Assembly: GCA_012959525.1 (NCBI GenBank)
Contig: DUDB01000007.1
Location: 1-40,367 of the forward strand
Length of the DNA: 40,367 nucleotides
Source of the DNA: Planctomycetota bacterium
GTDB taxonomy: Bacteria; Planctomycetota; UBA1135; GCA-002686595
Direction of reading: 5' to 3'
The notes under the pieces are model-generated. The model worked only from the letters and a program-made list of their open reading frames with translations. It ran no database searches and was not told where the DNA came from. The position numbers and the translations under genes were made by a program. Positions 33,555-40,367 of this stretch are shown here, piece after piece (position 1 is the stretch's first letter; the number at the start of each line of letters is the position of its first letter).

Positions 33555-34604
33555 ATGCACCCCTGCCTGTCCTTTCAATCGGTCCAGATCCGATCCCTGA
33601 CCCACGCCCTGCCCGAGGAGGTCGTCACCAGCGACTCCCTGGAAGAGCGCGTGCAATCCGTCTATGACCGCTTGGGCCTGCACGTCGGACGACTCGAACT
33701 CATGAGCGGAATCCGCGAGCGACGCTTCTGGCCCGTGGGTACACGACCCAGCGAAGTGGCGGCCCGAGCCGGGAGCGCCGCATTGGCCGAGGCGGGCCTG
33801 GCACCTGAACAGGTGGGCTGCCTGATCCACTCATCGGTCTGCCGCGACTTCATGGAGCCGGCCACCGCATCGGTGGTGCACGCACGACTGGGCCTCGGCC
33901 CCCACTGCCAGGCCTTTGACCTGTCCAACGCCTGCCTGGGTTTCTCGAACGCCATGGTGGTCGCGGCGGGGATGATCGAGAGTGGCCAGATCGAAGCGGC
34001 ACTGGTCGTGGCCGGCGAAGACGGGCGTCCATTGGTAGAGGAGACCCTGGCCGACCTGAACAGCCGGGACGACTGTACGCGGGATGAGGTGAAGCGCGCC
34101 TATGCCTCACTCACGATTGGCTCGGGTGCAGCCGCCTGCGTCCTCACACGCAGCGCGCCCGACGCAGGCTCTCATCCCCGACTGATCGCGGGCGTGGGGC
34201 TATCGGCCACCGAACACCACGAGCTGTGCTCGGGCGATCGCGCCGACGGTAGGGGGCCTTTGATGGAGACCGACTCCGAAGCGCTCCTGCAGGCCGGCGT
34301 CGTGCTCGCCCAGGAGACCTGGGTCCTGTTTCAGGAGACCACTGGCTGGGGAGCGGACAGCGTGGACCGCTTCATCACCCATCAGGTGGGCCGCGCCCAC
34401 AAGCGCGCGCTCTTCGAAGCCCTCGGATTGGACCACGACAAGGACTTCACCACGGTGGAGACCCTGGGCAACATGGGCTCGGTGTCTCTACCGGCGACCC
34501 TGGCCATGGCCGCCGAGGAAGGCTTCATCCATAGCGGTCAGAAGGTCGCCCTGCAGGGCATCGGCAGCGGCCTGCAGTGTCAGATGCTGGCTCTGGAGTG
34601 GTAA
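33555..34604 (+). CDS. oleA: OleA-type thiolase-fold condensing enzyme
   Basis: 349 residues. It belongs to the FabH/KASIII superfamily and matches OleA more than FabH: YDRLGLHVGRLELMSGIRERRFW, SSVCRDFMEPATAS with E101 (the OleA glutamate), FDLSNACLGFSNAM with nucleophile C127, FITHQVGRAHKRAL with H276, and TLGNMGSVSLP with N306. OleA joins two acyl-CoAs head to head to a beta-keto acid, the first step to long-chain olefins or polyenes; ole genes are known from some planctomycetes. No oleB, oleC or oleD is present in this window, so it is an orphan or the partners are elsewhere. No signal peptide. Confidence 0.85.
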   Translation: MHPCLSFQSVQIRSLTHALPEEVVTSDSLEERVQSVYDRLGLHVGRLELMSGIRERRFWPVGTRPSEVAARAGSAALAEAGLAPEQVGCLIHSSVCRDFMEPATASVVHARLGLGPHCQAFDLSNACLGFSNAMVVAAGMIESGQIEAALVVAGEDGRPLVEETLADLNSRDDCTRDEVKRAYASLTIGSGAAACVLTRSAPDAGSHPRLIAGVGLSATEHHELCSGDRADGRGPLMETDSEALLQAGVVLAQETWVLFQETTGWGADSVDRFITHQVGRAHKRALFEALGLDHDKDFTTVETLGNMGSVSLPATLAMAAEEGFIHSGQKVALQGIGSGLQCQMLALEW

Positions 34605-34663
34605 GAGGTCGGTGGTCCCGGGCCCCGTGGACGGGGTAGGGTAGAGGCGGATCTCCCACGCAC

Positions 34664-35736
34664 ATGAATCTGCCCCCTGACCCGCCTTCCGGCACTGCTG
34701 ATGCCCCGGCCACACAGCCGGGACTGCGCTGGCCCCAGAAACTGGGATCTTGGGCGTCGGCCTTGTCGGCTCCTTAGCCCTGACGGAGGTGGGCCTGCGC
34801 CTGGCCGGGATCGAGTTCCACATGCACCCGGTGAGTCTGGAGTTCGGCTACCCCAATCCGCAGGTGATGGAGGACTACTTCGCTCCGCACCCCGACTACC
34901 TGTGGGTCCCCAAGAGCTACGACAAGAAGCTTGAGGATGCGCGCGCGATCGAACCCTACCTCGTCTTCTCCGGCTGCTCGTGTACCGCTTGGGGCAGGTT
35001 CGCCCAGCCGCTGGCACGGCGGGTGCGCAAGGCGCAGGGGACGCGGCCTCTGCAGCTCGCGAACATGGCCTGCGCCGGCTGGTCGAGCTACTCCGGTCTG
35101 CAGCAACTGCAACAGGACGTGCTCGGATTGAAGCCCAAGGTGCTGACTATCTACTTCGGTTGGAATGACCACTGGGTCGGATACGGAGTGAACGACAAGA
35201 CCGCGGGAGAGCTGGCCTCTTCAACGCTCTTGAACAACCAAGGTCTGCGCGTGGTGCAGATGCTCACGCGCGGGTTGGTGGCTCGCAAGCGGGCAAGCGC
35301 CGACGATGGCAGGCGTCCCGTGCGCGTCTCCCTGCCCGACTTCCGGGCCAACATCGAGGCCATGGTGGACCTGGCCCTGGAGAATGGCATCGAGCCGGTG
35401 CTGATCACCGCGCCCACCGCGCACCGCAAGGGAGAGGAGCCCGAGTACCTGCGTGGTCGCTGGATCGAGAACCTCGAGGAGCTCGTGCCCCTGCACCAGA
35501 GCTACGTGGAGGTCGTGCGCGAGGTAGCCGCGGAGCGCAACGTGGTCCTGTGTGACCTCGCCCTGCTCTTTGAACAGATGCCCCGCGAGAAGATGGTGCC
35601 GCTCCTGATGGAGGATGGCATCCACTTCACCCCCGAGGGTGGAGAGAGGGTCGGGGCCCTGTTGTTTCGCTGCCTGCAGGAGAATGAGCTCCTGCCCATG
35701 GCCGATGGCAGCGGACCCAAGCGCCGGTCGCGCTAA
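34664..35736 (+). CDS. SGNH-hydrolase-like membrane-anchored protein (apparent 5' frameshift)
   Basis: The main frame is open from 34750 (TTG) to TAA 35736, 328 residues, and begins inside what looks like a hydrophobic anchor (VGLVGSLALTEVGLRLAG). In the frame one base away, ATG 34664 gives a plausible N-terminus (PPSGTADAPATQPGLRWPQK) that stops at TAG soon after. Adding one G to the GGG run at 34744-34746 would join the two as ...WPQKLG-ILGVGLVGS. The SGNH blocks are: Ser in FSGCSCTAWG (Cys replaces the usual Asp before Ser), FGWNDHW, and MEDGIHFTPEGG with the Asp/His pair. Such proteins deacetylate or acylate envelope glycans. Its stop overlaps that of the convergent lipoprotein gene by three bases. 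Confidence 0.75.
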
Positions 35737-37133
35737 TCGTCGGCGTCCTCGTCCCCGCCCAGGTAGCCGATGGCCCTCAGCTGCCCCTCGGCCTCAGGAC
35801 TCAGCTCTCCCACCAGGGGGACAGGCTCGGCGGAGGGATGACGAAGTTCCCAATCCTCCAAGAAGGCACGCATGCGGCGGACCTCACCTCGTTGTGTGCT
35901 GCTGACGTCGGTTTGGATCCCGTTGGGGCGCTGATCGTTGGCCTGCAGTTCATGGCGTGGGACGCCTGGGTGTTTCGCCCTGTTGTTTATGTACTGCCAC
36001 TGCCCTCCCACCGCCGAGATCTTGTCCACTCCGCGGAAGTAGGTCTCCGTCACCATGAACTCGGGAGTATCCATCCGATCTGTCTGGCCCAGGGCCAAGG
36101 GCCAGGCGGAGGTTCCCCGGCAATCTGGCGGCACGGGCACGCCCAGCGCGTCGAGGGTCGTGGGAACCAGATCCAGAAGACGCAGAGGGGCAGCCACACG
36201 CCGCACCGAGGGTCCTTGACCAACCCCCCGCTGCCAGATCGGGTTGTAGACAATCCAGGGCACGCGGATGTGCGATCCGTACAGGAGTGAGCCATGCCCC
36301 ATGGAGCGCGGCACATCAGGGTGGTCCCCCAGTCCTTCGCCATGATCACTCGTCACAATGAACAGGGTGTCCTCCCAGCCGGGCAAGCTGGCGAGATCGT
36401 GGATGAATGCCACCGTATCGTCTGTGACCTGGCGAATGGCGCATAGGTAGGGCGCTGCGACTTCCTCCTCAAAGAGTCCTCGGTATTCCGGGCGCAGGTA
36501 TTGGTCGGGCTTTATCCACTCGTGCACCTCCATCAGGTTGAGCTGGATGTAGCCCGGTCGGTCGCCACCCAGGCCGCGCGCGAATTCAAGAGTCTCCGCA
36601 AGGATCTCCGGTGTCGAACGCAAAGGAGCATTCAAATAGGAGATGGACCCTTCGGGAATACTGGCGTCGCGCCGGTGAAACACCACGGAGCTGTCGGAGT
36701 AGTGGTCGAATCCCTGGTGGAAGTTGTACCGGCTATTCAGATTGGGATTCGCCGTAATCCCAAAGGTGGCGTAGCCCTCGCGTTGCAGAATTTCGGCCAA
36801 AGTGACGGCCTCGTCAGGAACCATCTGTCCATCTTCCATCTTCAGCCCAAGGCTTCGTGGGTAGCGCGAGGTGAGCATGGACCCCACCGAGGGCAGGGTC
36901 CAACTGGACTGAGCAATCACCGAATCGAATTGCATGCCCTGTTCGGCCAGAACCGTCAGCGCGGGCGATGTATCGACCTCACAACCGTAGCTCGAGACCT
37001 TGTCGGCCCGCAGGGTATCGATGATCACCAAGACGATGTTGGAGGGCCGGGGCGCCTCATCCGCGCAGGCGGCCAGACACAGGAGCGCGGCGCACAGGGC
37101 GCGGCGTGTGGGAGCGGGGAACCGAGGGCTCAT
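35733..37133 (-). CDS. Lipoprotein of the sulfatase fold with Thr at the catalytic Cys position
   Basis: 466 residues from ATG 37133; the open frame to 37190 would add 19 residues ahead of the signal peptide. A lipobox (LAAC, C23) predicts a membrane-anchored lipoprotein. The domain begins NIVLVIIDTLRADKVSSYG; the nucleophile motif reads SSWTLPSVGSMLTSRYPRS, with T79 where sulfatases have Cys. FIVTSDHGEGLGDHPD gives the second metal site. It ends EGQLRAIGYLGGDEDADD, the same LxxxGYxG tail as the membrane protein at 27796-29610. Like that protein it is more likely a phosphoryl-group enzyme, or inactive toward sulfate esters. It lies 53 bp after the membrane glycosyltransferase gene on the same strand, suggesting joint work on envelope glycans. 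Confidence 0.88.
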   Translation of the reverse strand: MSPRFPAPTRRALCAALLCLAACADEAPRPSNIVLVIIDTLRADKVSSYGCEVDTSPALTVLAEQGMQFDSVIAQSSWTLPSVGSMLTSRYPRSLGLKMEDGQMVPDEAVTLAEILQREGYATFGITANPNLNSRYNFHQGFDHYSDSSVVFHRRDASIPEGSISYLNAPLRSTPEILAETLEFARGLGGDRPGYIQLNLMEVHEWIKPDQYLRPEYRGLFEEEVAAPYLCAIRQVTDDTVAFIHDLASLPGWEDTLFIVTSDHGEGLGDHPDVPRSMGHGSLLYGSHIRVPWIVYNPIWQRGVGQGPSVRRVAAPLRLLDLVPTTLDALGVPVPPDCRGTSAWPLALGQTDRMDTPEFMVTETYFRGVDKISAVGGQWQYINNRAKHPGVPRHELQANDQRPNGIQTDVSSTQRGEVRRMRAFLEDWELRHPSAEPVPLVGELSPEAEGQLRAIGYLGGDEDADD

Positions 37134-37186
37134 GGACTCCAAGATACCCCCCTCTCGGCCTGTCCGTGGCGAACTGAGAGCAGGAC

Positions 37187-38782
37187 TCACTCCTTAGTCT
37201 CCAGAGGGGCCCCGACGGGCGCGCCCTTACGGACGAAGAGGTTCATGTAACCGTCGCGGTCCTGCAACTTGAGGCTGCGGCAGATGTACTCGGCGCGGAA
37301 GCGCGGGCTCTGGGCGATCTGGCTCTCGCTGATGCTGAAGGCCTGCCTCCTGGCCACGGCCACCCAGTTCTTCTTCTCGGTCAGGGCCTCGGGGGTAGCC
37401 ATCAGGCGCAGGAACAGGATCACCTCGGGGCGCCGGTCGAGCACGTATTCGCCATCCCCTTTCAGATGTCCCTCCAGAGCCCCCGTAGCTTCGGGGTCCG
37501 CCTCGACGCGAGCGATGTGTCGATCGCTCAAGCCCATCATGTCGATGCAACGCCGGCGCGCGAAGTAGGGCACACGCCCCGCCGCGGTGGCCGCGATCCA
37601 GTCGTCGGGTGCGAGCACTTCGTCCAGGAGTTTGCCCACCGCGAGGAGGTCCGCATGACGATCCGCCTGCCCGGGCCAGTAGTCCGCCCGACTGTGGGCG
37701 AAGGCGACACTTGCAACGCTTAGCAAACAGAAGGCCCAGCCCGCACGGCGTGCGACCTGCCCGCCACCCTCCCCGCGCCCCACCAGGGAGACCGATGCAC
37801 AAGCCAGGGCGCTCCACAGAGGAAAAATCGGTAGCAGGAAACGGAAGGTGGGCATGTAGTCGCCACCCACGTAGACCACGTACAAGCAGAAGACCGTCGT
37901 GATCCAAAGGCACAGGGCCCTGGCCCCGCGGGCGATCGGCAAGCTGAGGAGGAGGTAGGGAGCGACGACGAGGAGCACTCCGAAGCCGAGTACGGCGTCC
38001 CCCACGTAGCGCAGGCCCTCCATCTGAATGGTCGCATCCGAGGCCACCTTGGCGTGGAAGGTGTTGGGCACCCAATCGCCATAGGTCAGCCGACGCCAGA
38101 TGAGGTGGGCCCCCACGATCAGCACGAAGGGCAGCGCGCGGGTGAGCATGGCCTGTGCCCAGGTTGCCAGCCCAACGCGCGCGCGTCGGGCGGCGAAGGC
38201 ATCAGCCAGCTCCAGGAGCCCGAAGACCATCACCCCCTCGGGCCTGGTCAGGGCGGCGGCCGCCAGCCAGATCCCCGACGCGCGATCCCCGCGCGCTGTG
38301 CGCTGCGCCAGCACCCTCGGCAGGATTCCCGCCAGGAGCAGCGCCGTGAACATGGACGTCTCCAGCCCGCCCATGGCGTGCACACGCTGGGTGGGCTGCA
38401 ACGCCAGAAGCGCCATAGCCGCCGCCGCGTAGATCGGACTTGCCCCCAGCCGCCTGGCCAGTCGCCCACACAGGATGGCGGCGATCACACTGAACACGAG
38501 TCCCAACGCCGGGCCGAGCCACTCGGGGTTCATGCCCAGCCCCATGCCCGCCGCGATCAGAACGGTCCAGAGAAAGTTCGTGTAGCCCTCGACGGGCTCT
38601 TCACCGACGTTGAAGACCAGCCCGTCCCCGGCCACCAGATGCTCCGCGTAGCGGTAGCTGATGTACGCATCATCCTGCGGCGCGTCCGTCCCCAGCCACG
38701 GCACGGCCACGGCCAGCACGAGAGCCAGGACCCACAGGGCCTTGGCCCACGTGTCCGCTCTGCCCTCATCCATCTGACCCAT
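37187..38782 (-). CDS. GT-C-type multi-pass membrane glycosyltransferase
   Basis: 531 residues from ATG 38782 (38773 is an alternative); the open frame to 39199 overlaps the divergent gene and is not coding. After the first helix comes DAPQDDAYISYRYAEHLVAG with the D37-D38 pair, then GLVFNVGEEPVEGYTNFLW. This is the pattern of polyprenyl-phosphate-sugar-dependent GT-C enzymes related to arabinofuranosyltransferases (AftB-like) and PMT proteins. About ten hydrophobic helices follow, then a soluble C-terminal domain (about 390-531, RRRCIDMMGLSDRHIARVEAD). The donor and acceptor are unknown. Upstream of the lipoprotein gene on the same strand; divergent from the neprosin gene across 217 bp that should hold both promoters. 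Confidence 0.85.
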   Translation of the reverse strand: MGQMDEGRADTWAKALWVLALVLAVAVPWLGTDAPQDDAYISYRYAEHLVAGDGLVFNVGEEPVEGYTNFLWTVLIAAGMGLGMNPEWLGPALGLVFSVIAAILCGRLARRLGASPIYAAAAMALLALQPTQRVHAMGGLETSMFTALLLAGILPRVLAQRTARGDRASGIWLAAAALTRPEGVMVFGLLELADAFAARRARVGLATWAQAMLTRALPFVLIVGAHLIWRRLTYGDWVPNTFHAKVASDATIQMEGLRYVGDAVLGFGVLLVVAPYLLLSLPIARGARALCLWITTVFCLYVVYVGGDYMPTFRFLLPIFPLWSALACASVSLVGRGEGGGQVARRAGWAFCLLSVASVAFAHSRADYWPGQADRHADLLAVGKLLDEVLAPDDWIAATAAGRVPYFARRRCIDMMGLSDRHIARVEADPEATGALEGHLKGDGEYVLDRRPEVILFLRLMATPEALTEKKNWVAVARRQAFSISESQIAQSPRFRAEYICRSLKLQDRDGYMNLFVRKGAPVGAPLETKE

Positions 38783-38999
38783 GGCCGAACCATACCCAGA
38801 TCCGGCAGTGCAAACCAACCGAAGGTCGGGGTCGGCCACTGGATAGCCCTCTGGGAGAATCCATGGGTTGGTGCAGGATTTGGCCTTGTGGTTGATCGTC
38901 CAGGGGCTAAGGGGGTACCAGGCCTGCCAGAACAGTCCCCCCCCCAGCTCTTTGATCATCACCAGGAGGTCCCGATCTCCGCTGCCCTTGAGGTAGATA

Positions 39000-40283
39000 A
39001 TGAAGAGCGCCCCAAACTCCCCGCTACTTGCCGTAGCCCTCGCCACCCTCCATCTGCCAGCCATCGCCCAGGAGAGAGGCGCCGTTGACCAACCCGATGG
39101 GACAACGACTTCCGCCCCCTCCGACCTCGCCCAGCGCAGCGAGCGCCTGCGCCAGTACTTGACCGAACGCCGCAGCCGACTTGACATCGTTGCCAGCACG
39201 AAGACCGACAGTGGTCAGATCCTCGATTGGATACACCCGGGCTCCCAGGTGGCTTCGGGCAGACTCGCAAGCCCGCCCCCCCTCGACGTGATGCCGGACT
39301 ACGGGCACAGGGGAATACGACCCGAACTCGAGGACCAGGAGCATGCGAGAGGCCCGGCAGGAGCGGTGCCGATCCTACGCCGTGATGTGGAAGAGGTTCT
39401 CAACGGGAACCCACAGAGGGAGCTCGCGGACTTTCTGAGCAAGCATGGACGAGCCAAGGACCGCAGCACTCCGATGGGCGGGGCCGGCGGGGAAATCAAA
39501 CAGCCGGGCGAATCAGATCACCACTACGCCAGCACATGCGAGGATGTGCTGAACCAGGGCGGACACGGCAACATCAGTATCTGGGATCCTTACGTAGCGG
39601 ATCCAAACGAGTTCTCGCTTGGGCAGGTGAATGTCGCAACCGGGCCGGAAGTGCCCGTAGTTCAGACGGTCGAGGCCGGATGGCAGGACTATCCGGCTCT
39701 GTATGGTTCCAATGGCCCACACCTGTTCGTGTTCTACACGACCAATGGCTACGGCAAGATGGGTGACAACGTGGGAGGCTACAACCTCGACGTGGACGGA
39801 TTCGTTCAATACTCGTCGATCACCTATCCGGGAATGCTCCTGCCAGCAAGCAAGCAGAGTGGTTGGCAGGTGACCGTGCATGTCCGCGTCCTGAAGTATC
39901 AGGGCAACTGGTGGATCAGGGCCGGGAATGAGTGGGTCGGCTATTATCCGTGCTCTCTCTTCGGCTCGAATGGTCTCAGGTACTCTGCCGGGTCGATCGC
40001 GTGGTACGGAGAGGTTGTGGATCTTGACGACGGGGTGTTCACCAAGACGGACATGGGGAGCGGCCAGCCTGCACTCCTGGGCTATGGGCTAGCGGCATTC
40101 ATGTGCAACCTCACGACCTACAGGTATCGCAGTGGAGTCCCTTTCCACTATCAGCCCACCAAGATCGCCACCCCCACGCCGCTCTGCTACTCCCTGGATG
40201 ACCATTCGCTTAGCGGCGGCCTCTGGGGGAGCTACTTCTTCTTCGGAGGAAAAGGCAAGAGCTTCTGGTGCAAGAACAAGTAG
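39000..40283 (+). CDS. Secreted neprosin-family glutamic endopeptidase
   Basis: 427 residues from ATG 39000, with GAGG seven bases upstream. Signal peptide 1-23 (cut AIA-Q). A propeptide-like region (about 24-150) contains SGQILDWIHPGSQ, similar to the neprosin activation segment. The catalytic domain starts near 170: GNISIWDPYVADPNEFSLGQ, then VEAGWQDYPALYG with E225, GFVQYSS, GNWWIRAGNEWVGYYPCSLF, and IAWYGEVVD with E338. E225 and E338 match the two catalytic glutamates of plant neprosin (E188/E297), which cleaves after proline at acid pH. The tail has two Cys (C396 and C424) that could form a disulfide. Neprosins are best known from plants; bacterial forms are less described. No terminator is seen in the 84 bp to the window end. 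Confidence 0.88.
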   Translation: MKSAPNSPLLAVALATLHLPAIAQERGAVDQPDGTTTSAPSDLAQRSERLRQYLTERRSRLDIVASTKTDSGQILDWIHPGSQVASGRLASPPPLDVMPDYGHRGIRPELEDQEHARGPAGAVPILRRDVEEVLNGNPQRELADFLSKHGRAKDRSTPMGGAGGEIKQPGESDHHYASTCEDVLNQGGHGNISIWDPYVADPNEFSLGQVNVATGPEVPVVQTVEAGWQDYPALYGSNGPHLFVFYTTNGYGKMGDNVGGYNLDVDGFVQYSSITYPGMLLPASKQSGWQVTVHVRVLKYQGNWWIRAGNEWVGYYPCSLFGSNGLRYSAGSIAWYGEVVDLDDGVFTKTDMGSGQPALLGYGLAAFMCNLTTYRYRSGVPFHYQPTKIATPTPLCYSLDDHSLSGGLWGSYFFFGGKGKSFWCKNK

Positions 40284-40367
40284 TGGCTCTCGGAGCATGA
40301 GTGGAGAATGCCGACCTGCGTTGTATCGCGCATGAGCGTGGCGCGTGCTTGATCGCATGGTGAACAT

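Noticed and set aside
34623..34636. CCCCG-TGGA-CGGGG hairpin after the OleA gene as a terminator
   Set aside because: Only five pairs and no T-tract; left out of the feature list.
34678..34701. In-frame TGA codons upstream of the SGNH frame as further Sec sites
   Set aside because: The codons around them do not encode a plausible protein and I see no hairpin at the right distance; a one-base frameshift explains the region better.
38054..39088. 344-codon plus-strand open frame opposite the glycosyltransferase
   Set aside because: Low-complexity His/Gln/Arg/Gly-rich composition, antisense to a clear membrane protein, and overlapping the neprosin start.

Overview
The window looks like chromosomal DNA of a GC-rich member of the Planctomycetota. 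The evidence is a divergent ECF sigma factor / Ser-Thr kinase-WD40 pair, several sulfatase-fold proteins, Cys-rich secreted proteins with 'NGIxDA...PDEC' calcium-loop motifs, FG-GAP proteins, and start codons that often lack a clear Shine-Dalgarno. Phylum is inferred from gene content only. I saw no rRNA, tRNA, CRISPR array, insertion sequence or prophage.

Layout. 1-1859: a partial secreted protein and a small secreted protein sharing a Ca-loop-like motif (minus). 1982-7601: giant kinase-WD40 protein, divergent ECF sigma factor, and a membrane protein with a decayed Nudix-like N-terminus. 7615-14109: a tight cyanophycin operon, read right to left, iadA-cphB-cphA-Mur-ligase paralogue, covering polymer synthesis, depolymerisation and beta-aspartyl dipeptide cleavage. 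It is preceded by a small conserved CxxC protein ending in a terminator-like hairpin and a divergent M29-type metalloaminopeptidase-like gene. 15960-17898: a kinase-fold protein lacking catalytic residues and a DUF368 undecaprenyl-phosphate translocase. 18037-20980: a Rieske protein, a 45-residue membrane protein and the most interesting gene here. 21100-27752: a degenerate metallopeptidase-like secreted protein, a Cys-type sulfatase overlapping it, and polA. 27796-31142: a membrane sulfatase-fold protein divergent from a five-cluster ferredoxin. 31289-37133: secreted esterase, dinB, an OleA-type condensing enzyme, an SGNH protein with an apparent 5' frameshift, and a lipoprotein of the sulfatase fold. 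37187-40283: a GT-C-type membrane glycosyltransferase and a neprosin-family protease.

Main discovery. On the minus strand, three open segments at 20980-18677 are in one frame, separated only by two TGA codons (20551-20549 and 18988-18986). Read as selenocysteine, they give one 767-residue exported protein: FG-GAP repeats, helical linker, DsbD-alpha-like domain, C-terminal Bcp-type peroxiredoxin. The second TGA sits exactly at the peroxidatic cysteine (TPG-U-T). The first lies in a Cys-rich motif just before an FG-GAP repeat. Each TGA is followed, after 13 or 14 nt, by a perfect 6-7 bp hairpin whose loop has G at position 2, as expected of bacterial SECIS elements. An annotation that treats TGA only as stop would split this gene into three unrelated fragments.

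The genes suggest a heterotroph that stores nitrogen as cyanophycin, exports hydrolases (sulfatase, esterase, neprosin) and has a selenium-dependent extracytoplasmic peroxide or thiol system.
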